64,000 nucleotides of DNA. It comes from Cheilinus undulatus (taxonomy: Eukaryota; Chordata; Actinopteri; Labriformes; Labridae). The stretch is taken from positions 14,074,275 through 14,138,274 of the forward strand of contig NC_054881.1 in NCBI RefSeq assembly GCF_018320785.1, given 5' to 3'. A program made the translations under genes and the position numbers. Positions 36,801-48,985 of this stretch are shown here, one piece after another (the first letter of the stretch is position 1; each line of letters opens with the position of its first letter). A model generated the notes under the pieces. The model saw only the letters and a list, made by a program, of their open reading frames with translations. It was not told where the DNA came from and searched no databases.

Positions 36801-39800
36801 ATGTTTTTGATTGAAATAGCTTTTAATTTCAGTAAATATGGCCTCCTAATCCTGCAAATTCAACAAATGACCATTTTCAGATCTTTACAACCTCTAAAAT
36901 GTTTTGAAACTGTTGTGCATAATAATTTGGAACAGTGTGTTTTGAGTTTGTTTTTTTGTTTTGAAGAAAAAAGTTATTATTGGGAGGTTTGTTCAATAAA
37001 ATTAAATTATGTTCTAACGATTGATGACTTGAAACTATACTGACTGTCACTTGCATCGACTATTTTGAAAAATCAGAGAAAAATATCCTTTGCATAATAA
37101 TGTGGAACATGTAGTATGGTGATTCAATTAAAAACATCCTAAGATATTACATCTTTCAAGTATTTTTCACCCTCTTGAAACTGGCACAATAATGTCCTAT
37201 AAGCACATGCTGGCTTTTTTGTTTTAAAAAAAAATCTTTAAGCCTTGTTCATTGATGGACTTTGTTGAATAAGGTAAAACAAAAAATGTGACTCAATGTG
37301 GAACAAATAGGACAAGCAAAATGACTCAGTACTGAAAGTATGTGGTTGGGTCGTTAAGTTAGAGGTAACAAATAATATCTTTTTCATACCTGATCAGTTT
37401 TATGGTTTGGAAAGTGAACTTTATTTGTGCTGATTGCAGCCATTTATGTATTAATAATTAAAAAATTGTAACAGTAATCCATTGTTATCATGGGCTGTTT
37501 CCAAAAATAATCTCTTGGGTTTGTGGAGTGTGTTCCACCAACATTTTCACGACAAGTTTTTACTTTATGTACAAAAAAGAAACACTCTCAGAGGAGCATG
37601 GGGCACATATGGCGACATTATCATGTTTGATCAATTCTAAGCCCAGTTCAGGTTGGCACAGTATGGTACACATCTATTTGCATTTCCATTATTAAAAGTT
37701 GGCAAGGGTCCCAAATAACCAACCCTTCTGTAGAGGTGCCAAGCTTACCTCATATCACACACTTGAACAATCAAGTCTTTACCTCTTGTATCTTTAGTAT
37801 TTAACTTCTCAGATTATGGGAACAGTAATGATGCCTCATTCTATTTCACATGTTAGTGAAATGATACCTACATGGGACAGCACCTGAAGAGTCTTTCTTA
37901 TGTAAAATGGAAGTAGAAGTGCTCATTCTCACGCTTCAATTCTCTAGTGACTATTGTTACCGTAGAAACGATCATGAAACAGAAAAGAGAACAAAGCTCT
38001 GAAAGTTTCAGGGAGGAGAAGAGAAAAAACACCTGTAGTGTTATTCATTTTAGAAGCCTCAGGTGTTTTCTAAAGGTTTCCTCGCAACAAGGCTTTAGTG
38101 TCAGTTAATCTCCAAATGTTCTTCTTTCTTAATATAACATTATTTTATAAACATATATAATTACTTTAGGGTGCTTTTAACAGAACTTTCCAGGCGGCTC
38201 AAACAACTCCTTGTCAGATTTTTGTAAAATTTTGGGGGCTTTTTATGATTTTTTTTTTTTTTTAAATAGTTCCAGTCTTCAGTTCAGCCAAAGTTTTTGG
38301 CTGCCCAACCATTACACTAACAGGTACTGTAATGACACTGTAGTCAGAAATGTACTTTATATGGAGTTGGTCTCTTTTTTGCAGTTTTAACAGTGTCCTC
38401 TCCTCTTGGAAGGCTTTCCACAAGATTTTGGAAATTGTGCCCATTCATTCTGTAGAGCATTAATGGGGTCAGACACTGATGTTGGACAAGAAGGCCTGGC
38501 TCGCAATCTCCATTCCAGTTCGTCCCAAAGGTGCTCTGCAGGGTTGAGGTCAGGGCTCTGTGCCGGACAGTCAAGTTCCTACACACCAAACTCATCACAC
38601 CATGTCTTTGTAGTCCTTGCTTTGTGAACTGGGGCAGAGTTAGGTTGGAAAAGAGAAGGGCCTTCTTCGAACTTTTGCCACAAAGTTGGAAACGTAGTGT
38701 TGTTCAACATGTCTTGGCATGCTGGAGCGTTTGTTTTGCCCTTCACTGGAGATAAGAGGCCTAGTCCAAACCCTGAAAACCACCCCATACCATTGTCCCT
38801 CCTCCACCAAACTTCACAGCTAGCACAATGCAGTCAGGCAGGTAACGTTCTCCTGGCATCCACCAAACCTGGACATGCCAATGACTGCCAGACAGAGAAG
38901 CATGATTCATCACTCCCCAGAACAGGTTTCCACTGCTCCACAGTTCAGTGTCAGTGTGCTTTACACCACTCCACCCAACCCTTGGATGTGAGGCTTGCAT
39001 GCAGCTGCTCAGTTATGGAAACCAATTCCATGAAACTCCCACTGCACAGTTTTTGTGCTTCCATTAATGTGCGGAACTCTTCAGATATGGAACCAGCAGA
39101 GCATTGGTGACCTTTTTTGTGGCTCAGTTGCTGATGTTTCCAAACGCTTCTACTTTCTAATAATGACACATTTGACTTTGGAATATCCAGCAGGGATTAA
39201 AAAGGGAATGTGAGTCAAAGGAATTTGATTGGCACCACATTTTCAGCAACAACAAAAGATTTTGTGAATTTTCCCAGTTTTAAATTTGATGCAACTCTCC
39301 CCACAGACATGGTTGCAGTTCTTGGTGAGACGACTGGACACCTAGCTTTGATTAATCTCCGAGACAGAATGAGAAACGATCCTGAAGGATACACTGTCCT
39401 AACGTGAGTCATCCCAAAGCTATCCAGTAACTTTCCTATTTAGGAGTTTTTAAGTTTTGTTTCCTCTACCTTACAAGGACAGAGATTCTGTCTTAGTTTT
39501 GTTTTGAATGTTTCATGCAGAGAGAGGCCAAGGATCAGGCTGTCTACACTGGATCTGGACATGATGGCCTCCCTGCCTGATGGCTCTTTCGGGCGAGAGT
39601 ACCTCCGTTTTCTGGAGGACAATGTGAGTCTGCAGTTAGATTTAAAGGATTAGCATCGATGTTGTCAGTAAAGACAAATAAGTGTTTATAAAATTCCCTG
39701 CTTTTAAGTTTCTCTTTCTTCCTAACTCATGTGTTCACTTTCCTTATCTGTCAGCATGTGACCCCTGACTCCAGGGCTGACGTGAAGTTTGTGGACAATG

Positions 39801-42800
39801 AGGAGCTGGCGTACGTCATGCAGAGATATAGAGAGGTTCATGACCTGATGCATACTTTACTGGGAATGCCCACTAACATGCTGGGTGAGTCAGGTTTCAA
39901 CAATTCTGAAAAATACTTCTTAGACCGATAATACAAATTGGAACTTCAGATCAAAGCTGCCTTAAATGACACTATACTCTACTATATATCTAATCTTATC
40001 AGAGGGTTATTCCAGTTAACTGACAACTAAACTTTGTTAACCATGAATGGAGGGAAATCCTGAACAGAGTTTGCCTTTACTTTTTATCTGCGCATAATGT
40101 GGCTGTAGATAACTCAGAGACTAGTTGTCCCCTGATCTTGACCCATCCCATATAGCCTTGGGAGCTTTAATGCTGTCAGTTTCAATTCCTCATTCATAGA
40201 GTTATAATCAAAACTGTATTTGGGTGCATATTTATATGCAGAAGTATAGATAATCCAGCTTTAGAAAGATCAAATTCCTGGTAGATATTACTTACCAGAA
40301 AACAGGTTTGACATGACTACTTTTGTAGTCAGATCATAAGTTTCTTGTCAGAGATGATAACTCCCGAACATTGAAGATACATCCTTAAGATTGAAATGTG
40401 GTGTATCCAAAAAGAAAAAAGATTGAATTCTGCATTGTTTTTTTGTAATACAGGAAGGTAAGGCTGTTTTTTAGATTCTCAGTCACACCCCTACATTGAA
40501 ACATAAACCTCAAATTATCCAGTAATCAACACCTCTCATTTTTTGGCCATTCTTCAGTTGATGTATTTCTGAAGGATTCAGCTTGACTGAATATGCAAAG
40601 AGAATTTTTGAGGCTTTTTGGGCTGGACAGACAGAGACAAGAAAAGGGTGGAGAGAGGGAGTGGTTAAGGATATACAACAGATAGTGTTAAGCTGAAGAG
40701 TTTGCTCTGCAGCCAATGCAAAGGACTGATATCGCTATGACTGGGCAGCTTTGAATATTGAATTGACTAAATTTGAGATGATCAGATAATTTTGTATTCA
40801 TTCAAAACAAAAGAACATTTCTTATCAAACAATATCACAACCTGAAACATAGGTTTTTTTTAAAATTTATTTGTTTACTTTTTATGTTATTTTATAGTTG
40901 GGCTGTCAAAATAATGTGTTATTTTTGATTCACAAAAAGTAATGCGCCAAAAAATGAATGCAAATCAATCGTATGCATTGCAACTCATACAACCATCCAC
41001 ATTAGCTTTGTAAACTTGATAACTTTCATGTACTTAAGTCCTTTGTTACATAACCATTCAGATCAACACCATTTGGGATGATCAATAAAAAAACCTGCCT
41101 CAGTTGCTCCTCCTCTCCTACCTGTGTACCTAGTCATACACACACAAAGACATGCTGTGTTAAATCCAAGCTTTGCTTTCATGTATGTTTGAGTCTTTCC
41201 CCCTTTCCCATTCATTATAAATATACTCCTGTCACAGTTTCAAAACAAGCTTATAAAGAAATTCGGATGCCTTTCAGAAGCACGTTCTTCCTGATTGTGT
41301 AGCTGTGTCATTTAAAAGAAGCTCCCTCCTGCATATATGTGTGAGACTAACAAAACACTGATGAGAAGGGAGGAGCAGCAGACTGAAATGGGGCAAGAAA
41401 AGCAGACTTGTGGAAAAATAGTGAATTTAGTCTTAAAAATGAAGAGCTGAGTAAAATGAAGATAACAAGTTGGTAGCTAGCAGTAAACCTACCTGTCCTC
41501 CTACTATCAAGCTAAACATACCTCAAGATATCTGATTAATTGCAGTTAATTGATTACAAAGTATGTGAAGTGTTTTAATTGATTGACAGCTCTATATTTT
41601 ATATATCTATACTGTACATTTTCAAGTATTAGTTTCATTTATTGCTGATTTTTCAAAATGTAAAAAGTCCTGAAAAATAACTGACCAAAATAAGATCAGC
41701 ATAAGTTCCAAATCAAACTTTTAAAATGTTCAAATAAATTTCTATGTAAAAAAAACAGCAACCTTAAACTGTTTAAAAGATATCTTCGCAAGTGTTTAAA
41801 AAAACCTTTTAAAATGTACACAGATAAAGAAAATGTGCAAAAGCAGGCTTCTCATAATGCACTAAAATGTTTAAAATGAAAACTACAGTTTTAAGTTCTT
41901 GCTTTTTTTAGCTCTAAATGACCAACCCCAGTCTTACTGGTTGGGCCTTCAGTTTTTAATATTTTGCCTGAGTAAGCTGATTTTGTTCACATCAAGCCAG
42001 AACATGTTGTGCCGGTATGTCAATAAAAGAATGAGATTACTTACAGCAGGGTTACAGAAAGCCAGTTTACCACTCACTGAGGAAACTCCAGTCTAGTAAA
42101 TAAGGATGAGTGGACTAAAGTGATATAAAAATGAAATATTGTTAACTTAAAGACTTATTGCTTTAGTCTACTGTTAAAGATAGATGTTATGTCTGTTGTT
42201 GTCAGCATTAATATTAGAAGTTCAGCTGAATTCAGCTCTTTTATTGAACAGGAAGCACAGTTCAATCAGGTCCCTTCCCCCTAAAAACCAGTTGTCTTTA
42301 CCTAGTTCCTACTCAGAAAAAAACATTTCCTGAATGTTCTGGATCGCTTCTTTTTGTGGACTAACCTAGTTGGTTTGTAATAAACTTATCAAGCTGACCA
42401 AAACACTGAAGAAAGGGGGGATTTTCAATATGCTGCAGTAGTTTCATTGCAGAAGCTCTCTCTTCTAGTTTTCCTTTCACATCATTTCTTCCCTTCTGTC
42501 TGCATTTATTCTGGATGTTTCCAGGTGAAGTGGCAGTGAAGTGGTTCGAAGCCGCTCAGACTGGACTTCCCATGTGTGCTCTTGGAGCTGTGTTGGGGCC
42601 GCTTCGGCTCAATGCGAGGTAAAATCCCAGTTTGAAATGCTGCTAAATACTAGACCAGTGTGATGATTAGGAGGCCATGCAGCTGCATGGTGGGACACAG
42701 CTTCTTATATTCAATACACTTTAATGAATAATGTTCTCACCTGTTTCTCCTGTTTTTTTCCCCCAAAAATATCAAAACAAATTTTAAATCAGAACTAGAT

Positions 42801-45522
42801 TTATTGGTCAATTATGTTTGGAAATACAAGGAACTAGGCATGAACTTTGTTCACCATGTACAGTATTAGAAATTTTAATTAATCAATTACACTAATATAC
42901 AAGACTACATCAGACAACAGTAAAGTGGAGAAAACTGCAAAGATACTAACATAAACATCTGAATCAGTCATAATGAATAATGTTTTTTTCATCAAAATGG
43001 ACCAACCTAACAATTTGAGAACCTATACAGGGAATTTTCTGCTGGAATAACAACTCACAAACAATTCAAACTAAGAAAATAAGCACGCACTAAGAAGCCA
43101 TTTTCTCCTACAGATATTTTATCCAAGAATATTTTCTGTTTTTATAGTATCAACAAATTGTTTTTCATTGTGTCAGTGAACCAGCTAAAAAGTCATGAAC
43201 ACAAGCATAATATAAGATGCATGATTAGTCAAAAGTAGGGAGGCATGATATTGGTATTGGCAGATAATAGCTAAAAAAGTAATTATCAGTATTGGCAGGT
43301 CTGGAAGTTTCCATCAGTGTTTACAGCTGATAAATCAGCTCTACATATTGGCAGAGTATACAAATAACTTTGTGCAGTAGAAAGCAGACTCAATGGAATA
43401 ATTTGTTTGTTTAATTTAAAGCACTCTCTTCTGACTGTCTCAGGGAACCACCGAGCAAACCTTCTATTTATCATGTTTGATAACAGGGAGTTTCAAATAC
43501 AAGAGAGGGCTGGTATTCTTTCCAATACAAAAGCTACGTATCAGTTTCACTATCGATATCAGCTGAAATGAGTTTAACAATGTCAGCATAAAACATAAAA
43601 CATGCACGCCTAGTTAAAAAACTACATCTAACCTTGAAAATAATCAATGCCTTAATCCAATAAGCATCTCAAGTATGGATACTGGATTACAAACTGTATA
43701 CAGTGCATTCAGAGAGTATTTAGACCCCCTCACTTTGTTTTTTTTTTTTGTTTTTTTGCTTTTCTTATGTTTCAACCTGATGCTACAGTCAAAAATCTTC
43801 GATTGGTCTACACTTAGTACCCCAAAATGACAAAGTGAAAACAGAATTTATTGCTTATTTCTCACTCCATGTGAAAGCGCACTTGCCTTTCATATGGATG
43901 GTTTGCAAACTCCAAGCTAGCTTTCGTGTGTTTTGCTCTGATGAGAGGTTTCAGTCTAGCCACTCTGCCATAAAGTATAGGAGGGCTGCAGTGATGGTTG
44001 CCGCTCTGGAACTTTGTTCAATCTCCACAAAGGATCCCTGGAGCTCAGTCAGACTGATCATCAGGTTCTTGGTCGCCTCTCTTACTAAGGCTCTTCTCCC
44101 CTGATTGTCCAGTCCAGCCAGCTGACCAGCTCTTGGAAGTTGGAAGAGTCATAGTTGTGCCAAACTTCTTCCATTTGATTTAAGGAGGCCACTGTGCTCT
44201 TGGGAAACCTTGATTGCAGCAGAAAAAAATGTAGCCTTTCCCAGATCTGTGCCCTGCAACAATCCTGTCTTTGAGTTCTGCAGGGAGTTTTTTGACCTCA
44301 TGGCTTAGGTTTCTCTGATATGCATCGTCAGCTGTGAGGCCTTCTTCTATAGGCCTTTCCAAATCGTGTCCAATCAATTAAATTTACCACAGCCGGAATC
44401 AAATCAAGGGTGTAGAAACATCTCAGCAAAGATTGAGAGAAATGGGAGGAACCTCGGCTAAGTGTCTGAATACTGAATACACCTGTTTCTGTGTTTCTCA
44501 CTGGCGAATACACCTTGTAAAGCTCCCATCTGAACTGTTTGGGCCCGGTTAGAAAGTGACAGGACCAATCGGCGACGAGGGGCAGTACTTTTGGGCGCAG
44601 CGGAGTCGTGATGTAAGCAAGCAGTAACAAGAGGCTGGTGCAATTATGGCGGAAGACATTTGCGTGGATGCTGCTAAAGCACCAGTTTTATCAGAACTTG
44701 ACAACATTTCTTTGTTAAAAGAAGAACAAAGAACTGCGATGAGTTGTTTTCTTTTCAAAAACGACAAAAGTTGTGTACTGACATGTCTATAGTTGCCATG
44801 ATTCGCGTTGTGCAGCTCTAATGGAGTTTACTCTGTCAGTAGGGGCGCAGCTTGCTGGCGGCTACGTCATGTGTTTTGTTGCTCTGATTGGCCCATAAAG
44901 ATGTGACAGACAGAATGTTTATCCAATCACCCTCCGAGTTTTTTTCAAAGGCTCTGCCCTTTCCCAAACTCTGTGTATGAGAGGCTTTTAAGATGGATGT
45001 GTGAGACAAATCCATCTGGCGTGCCAGGTTACTGTTCAGTAGGATTTCTCCCAGTATTACTGTATGTTTCTGTTTCTGATTGATCCTAATAAATTAATGA
45101 AAACGGACAAGTCTGAACCCGGTTGTTTAACAATGTAGCATGCCAGATTTCAGTCAGTTATGATAAACAAAGGCCTGTGAAACGGTTTCCTCACTTGTAA
45201 ATCAATGCTCTTTACTCATTTACAACCTGAGAACTTCCCTGTGCTTTCTGAAGAATTGGGCTGTGGCCTATTTACCAGAAATAAAACCTAATCTCTTCTG
45301 TATTTTTTCTTCCTTGTATGTTTCCTTCTTCCTCTCAGCCGTTTACAGACTCTTTTCACCTCCCTGGGTCCCTGGGCTCTGCAGAATGGCCGGCGGTCCC
45401 GCTGCATCCTCAGCGTCTTCTACGAGAGACGGTGGGAGCAGAGTCTGGAGGACCTCAGACAGGAGCTCAACATAGAGCCGCCTCCTGTCATAGTCAGTGC
45501 TACAAACAAGAGGAACATCTGA
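33750..45522 (+). CDS. coq4: Ubiquinone biosynthesis protein COQ4, mitochondrial, seven coding exons
   Basis: COQ4 is a matrix-side inner-membrane protein needed for coenzyme Q synthesis; it organises the COQ complex and is reported to act in removal of the C1 carboxyl group of the ring. Coding exons: 33750-33816, 34396-34548, 39307-39403, 39521-39623, 39755-39884, 42525-42618, 45339-45522. They join in phase to 275 codons; human COQ4 has 265. The first 23 residues are Arg-rich with no acidic residue, as in a mitochondrial presequence. Signature stretches are [40 protein letters not shown] and the metal motif H169-D170-x2-H173-x11-E185, which is intact. The end, [18 protein letters not shown], matches the family. 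Introns 2 and 6 are full of transposon relics, but no coding exon is damaged. Confidence 0.97.
34396..34548 (+). CDS. coq4: coq4 coding exon 2
   Basis: Residues 23-73, including [20 protein letters not shown] and LQNPYRH, which match the start of the conserved COQ4 domain. The acceptor is the tandem cagcag, so a start at 34393 would add one Ala and keep the frame. Donor CATG|gtaaga. Confidence 0.95.
35478..36800 (+). pseudogene. Tc1/mariner transposase relic in coq4 intron 2, split by a later insertion
   Basis: Broken frames show [20 protein letters not shown], then [15 protein letters not shown], then [14 protein letters not shown] and [13 protein letters not shown], the DDE-domain landmarks of Tc1/mariner transposases. 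Stops, frameshifts and a poly-A expansion near 35868 inactivate it. The C-terminal part resumes after 36733 (around ATGGAAGCAAGGATTGTGAA) because another element sits inside it. Relic of a fish DNA transposon, coq4-sense orientation. Confidence 0.85.
36171..36742 (+). mobile_element. Inverted-repeat element with helicase-like ORF start, copy 1
   Basis: The ends taacct...agatgga (36180) and tccatctggcgtgtcaggtta (rest to 36733) are imperfect inverted repeats. Flanks acggaagca (36171-36179) and atggaagca (36734-36742) form an 8-of-9 target duplication within the Tc1 relic, so this insertion is younger than that relic. An ATG frame at 36368 is stopped after 12 codons. Superfamily is not settled: 8-9 base duplications occur in hAT and Mutator types. 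Confidence 0.75.
36805..37320. repeat. Unclassified repeat tail in coq4 intron 2
   Basis: tgcataataat(t/g)tggaac occurs at 36918 and again at 37091, with related caatgtggaac near 37295. It suggests a decayed tandem or transposon-derived segment. Confidence 0.4.
38340..39195 (-). pseudogene. Tc1-like transposase relic in coq4 intron 2
   Basis: Minus-strand fragments [35 protein letters not shown] and [10 protein letters not shown] carry DDE-domain landmarks, with frameshifts between them. Same family as 52180-52873. Confidence 0.8.
39307..39403 (+). CDS. coq4: coq4 coding exon 3
   Basis: Residues 74-105: [15 protein letters not shown] then [14 protein letters not shown], which is highly conserved in COQ4. 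Acceptor cccacag, donor AAC|gtgagt. Confidence 0.96.
39521..39623 (+). CDS. coq4: coq4 coding exon 4
   Basis: Residues 106-140: [12 protein letters not shown] then [17 protein letters not shown]. This aligns with ERPRISTSTLDL and [15 protein letters not shown] of human COQ4. Acceptor atgcag, donor AAT|gtgagt. Confidence 0.96.
39755..39884 (+). CDS. coq4: coq4 coding exon 5: metal-binding motif
   Basis: Residues 141-183, with [21 protein letters not shown]169, D170 and H173 are the HDxxH half of the HDxxHx11E motif; the Glu is in the next exon. Acceptor gtcag, donor CTGG|gtgagt. Confidence 0.97.
40903..41597. mobile_element. hAT-like non-autonomous element in coq4 intron 5
   Basis: gggctgtcaaa near 40906 and ttgacagctct ending near 41593 are inverted ends of a type common in fish hAT elements. 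No transposase is visible inside. The exact ends and the duplication are not clear. Confidence 0.5.
42525..42618 (+). CDS. coq4: coq4 coding exon 6
   Basis: Residues 184-214: [18 protein letters not shown], with E185 completing the metal motif. Acceptor tccag, donor GCGAG|gtaaaa. Confidence 0.97.
43225..43620. repeat. Possible short TIR element in coq4 intron 6
   Basis: gggaggcatgatattgg at the left and catgcacgcctag at the right are roughly inverted, and the interior has repeated tatcagta/tattggca words. A similar vocabulary occurs at 19745-20075 in traf2. Low confidence. Confidence 0.35.
43690..44477 (-). pseudogene. Tc1-like element relic in coq4 intron 6
   Basis: The end cagtgcattcagagagtatt is a known type of fish Tc1 terminus. 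The minus strand codes for the N-terminal DNA-binding part ([20 protein letters not shown]); the catalytic part is missing. Stops and frameshifts are present. Confidence 0.75.
44478..45031 (+). mobile_element. Inverted-repeat element with helicase-like ORF start, copy 2
   Basis: Collinear with 36200-36733 over its whole length (ctgtttgggcccggttagaa, gtgacaggacca, attatggcggaaga, and tccatctggcgtg are shared), in the same orientation, in coq4 intron 6. The left end is lost, next to a Tc1 relic. A 48-codon frame at 44646-44792 is open here. Confidence 0.75.
44646..44792 (+). pseudogene. Short RecQ-helicase-like N-terminal frame inside the repeat
   Basis: 48 codons, [20 protein letters not shown] followed by [19 protein letters not shown] and a stop. 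The LKEEQ..A...FL..KD pattern resembles the stretch just before the Walker A motif in RecQ-like helicases, and it stops before any ATP-binding motif. It looks like a captured or truncated first exon, not a working gene. The likeness is from memory of the family and is uncertain. Confidence 0.4.
45339..45522 (+). CDS. coq4: coq4 coding exon 7 and stop
   Basis: Residues 215-275 and [23 protein letters not shown] and [17 protein letters not shown] match the family end. The last ten or so residues ([11 protein letters not shown]) are not conserved. Acceptor ctctcag. Confidence 0.96.
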
Positions 45523-45832
45523 CAGAGACAATAAGGGACTCGGATATGAGGAATGAATGCACAAAAGGACTTTAAATGGTGGAAAAACAGAAATACTTGA
45601 CTAGGGGAGTTTTTAGTAAGAAGGATGTTGGGGAAGATTCAAAATTGGCACATTTTGGCTCGTCACGTGTTTGTTTATATGTCTTTGAATCAATTTTCCT
45701 TTAAAATCTGATTCATTTTGAGAGAAATCATTTTCTCCACTGAAGCTGTCAAACAGCAGGTTGTCTTCATCAGTCACTGATTGCTTTTGTTGATAGGGAC
45801 TTGGTCTGTTTTCTGTATGAAACATTAATCAA

Positions 45833-45838
45833 ATTAAA
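45833..45838 (+). terminator. coq4: Candidate polyadenylation signal for coq4
   Basis: ATTAAA, about 310 bases after the coq4 stop. An AATAAA further down, near 46204, is an alternative. Confidence 0.45.
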
Positions 45839-45849
45839 GTAATTATATT

Positions 45850-46559
45850 TATTAAGAAGTACTATTTTTTTTTATTTGTGTTGTACTTGTCTCATGCGCT
45901 CTGAAAAATGTATTTTTTCCTAGGTTTTTTACATATATGGCAAGATATTACCATTTGTGAAACATTTTCCAATATGAAATCCAAAGTAATTTAAACGTGA
46001 AATTTAGCAGTGAAATTATTGAGAAAAACTATGTACACCTGTTGTTGAACAGACTTAAAAATGCGTGGGAGAGGAGCAGATGTTGGCCTACAGCCCTATC
46101 ACCACAGTTGCTGTAGTTTCACTCTTGTTCACATCTCTCTAAATAGATTTACAGCCTTTACCTCTTCTGTTAATGCTGATATTGAGTTTGACGAGAGGTT
46201 TAAATAAAATCTAGCAGGTGTAAGTTTAATACCTCTAGGTGTGGACCTTATTTTTTGGATATACAACTTTTTCTCATGTTAAAACCTCGCAACCCTCAGA
46301 AAGATGAGCATGTGCTACCTTGCTGTGGATTCGTTCAACAAACTTTGAATGATTTTAAATATTTTATGTTGTTTGAAGAGCTGGACTGTTGAAATTGCAG
46401 TTTTTCTGAGTTTTCTTAAAATAAAAAACATCTATAATCCTTAACCTCCTAAATCCCTTCATATGAAGACAATTCATTTTGGTTTTCCTACAACTTGGAA
46501 ATAATTTCTGTTAGGATTTTTGAAATAATTGTCATAAAATGTTCGCTGAAGTTTAAGTA
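45850..46559. other. Non-coding flank beyond coq4
   Basis: AT-rich, no frame of interest, no repeat that I can name. Confidence 0.5.
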
Positions 46560-47190
46560 ATTAGCTTGAAATGTTGGGAGAGTTTTCTATGATTTTATGG
46601 ATATTATAGGGTTGTGCTTGGAAATTAGTACTTCCATGAAAATTTTAGGTATTTTTTTATTTTCAAACTTTTGGATGGTTTCTTTAGCAGTTTTGGGAGA
46701 AATTTGCTTGGATATTTTTTGCTTTTTCAGGGGAATTTGGATAATTTTTTTTAGATGTGTTGGCGAATTTGGTCATTTGGTTTTGCAAACTTTTGATTTT
46801 GGTGGAATTTCAGTCATTGTCATTGAAATTTGGGGAGCATATCTGTAATTTTCGGGGGGATTTGACAAGAAAGTTTAGGGTAGAATTTGCTTTTAAATGT
46901 TGGGAAATTTTCTTGAAATTTTGATCTATTTACAGTCAATTTTGAGGGTATATTTAAAATGCAACTTTGAAGCTTTATGATAAAGTCTTGCTGAAACATG
47001 TAGGGAATATTAGAAGAAATTTGGAGGCATTTTTGATGGGATACCTTTAAAAAAAAGTTTAAGAATTTTCACAGAAATTTTATGTTATTTCTTTGAAATT
47101 ACAAAGAATTTATGTGGAGGAAAATTTCCAAGAAATTCAGAATTTTTGGTGGAAATTTTGGTGATGCTTGGTCTGAAGAAGTCTTTGTTG
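46560..47190. repeat. Second T/G-skewed degenerate array
   Basis: The plus strand is again T/G-rich and C-poor, with gaatttgg, ggaaattt and tttggggg words. Composition and vocabulary are like 2060-2790. The frame at 46597-46848 lies inside it and is low-complexity. Confidence 0.55.
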
Positions 47191-47839
47191 TTCATCATGA
47201 AAATTAAAAAGTGACTCCACAGTACCTCTTAATGACTAACATTGCTTCTTACTGACTGAAAACCACCAACAACTGGCCTACTGTGTGACACACAGCCAAA
47301 ACACGAGCTCTATAAAATGATCCAGGGCTACTAATCACAAATAAGTAGGTGAAACTGAGCTCAGGAGGTTAATTGTACTACTCAATCCATACTGAAATAA
47401 TCATTGGTTCTAGTCTTGCACAAAGTGCTGTGGTGTGAGTAAATGTGTGAAAACACAGTAAATAAATATTTATGTGTGAAGTCAGTAATTTTAGTTTTGA
47501 AGATTACTTTGACCTGAGAATGAGACTTTCTCTTGCACCAGTTATTCTGACCTCCTTTACATGTCAGAACAACCACAATGATCCGGTCACCTCGTACTTC
47601 TTCAGCATGTTGCTCTGATAGAGAACTCTCTAAATAGAATCTTTAAATAAAACGTGACCATATCTAATCTGTTTCTTTTCACACAAACATTCACTCAGAA
47701 AATATGAGCGTGGATTAGTCAGCACCAGTAGCTGTCCGCGGTCCTGGAGTATGTTTTTTACGTTGCTGAGCTGTGATGATTCATCAGGTCCACGTGTTTA
47801 TGATTCCTGATTGTGTTTGTCCGAAAACTTGACTTTACT

Positions 47840-47851
47840 GCCATCTAGTGG
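47840..47851 (-). promoter_or_regulatory. CTCF-like core motif
   Basis: The same GCCATCTAGTGG in the same orientation, between coq4 and bspry. Confidence 0.35.
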
Positions 47852-48985
47852 TGTACTTGCTGTAACCTCAATATTGACACTGTTGGATGTGGACCCTTGT
47901 GTATGTTATACAAAGAGATGGCTTCAAGCTGTTTAAGAGATGTAAATCATATTTACATGTCTCTCTGGAAGAAACTACATTACAAGATTTGTAAAATTCA
48001 AAGTTAAATCAAAACTTTTCCAAAGCTTTGAAAAACAAATGTGATTTTAAATCACTGAAAAAAGTGACAAAAACCCCCACAAAAGTTCAAAAGTGTATTT
48101 TTTGATTGAAATGTCCATTTCAGAGAGAAAACATTCAATAATTTACCAACCATTTAACATCAACGTAACTTTATTTCAGAGTATTTTCTATGATACTTTC
48201 TTTGCTGAGCAGCATTTCCAATCCTGGCTGTAGAAGTGATGCATGATTTTTTTGTCTGGTGGGTTTTATGGGCTTCAAACTACTTCAAACTGATCATCAT
48301 CTAAGGTATAATTTAAAAAAAACTATTGAAAAACAACCATTATCAGTCAAAAATACAGCTTTATCACTACTCTACTATATGATCTGTAAATGAAGACATC
48401 TAAGTAATTAAAGCACAAATAAAATAAAATAATCAACAGCTACTTAAGAAACCTAAAAAATAAATAAAAGTTTACTCCTGATAGATGGGTTAAGCTCAAA
48501 GATAGGGTCTCTGCATTAAACTTGTATTAACTAGGGGTGTCATGATACCAGAATTTTGATACAGCCTTAGTTAAAAACCCAACTTTAATACCTCTTTTAA
48601 TACCATGGCAAGAAAATCAACTATTACTGGGTAATAGCTTGTTTTTTATTACCAACAATGGCCAGTAAAACTCCACCATCGGATGACCTGATGTGGTGAG
48701 AACAACCTGCAGCTTAATTTTCTGAGGTCAGTAGAGATGGTTGTAGACTTTTGGAAGGATGCTGCTGCCCACACTCCTGCCCCCATAACCCTCTGTGACT
48801 CCCCAGCTTCCAATGTGAACTCTTTCCACTTCCTGAGGACTCTCATCACCCAAGACCTCAAGTGACTGAGTACTTCCTATGGCATTTGAAGAGATTCAAA
48901 CTTCCTAAGACGGTGATGGTGCATGTCTACACTGCCATCCTCATCCCCTCCATCATAATCTTCTGTCTGTCCACGGCCTGTACGC

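Noticed and set aside
38697..39110. 137-codon plus-strand frame
   Set aside because: Antisense to the Tc1-like transposase relic, whose minus strand carries the DDE landmarks.
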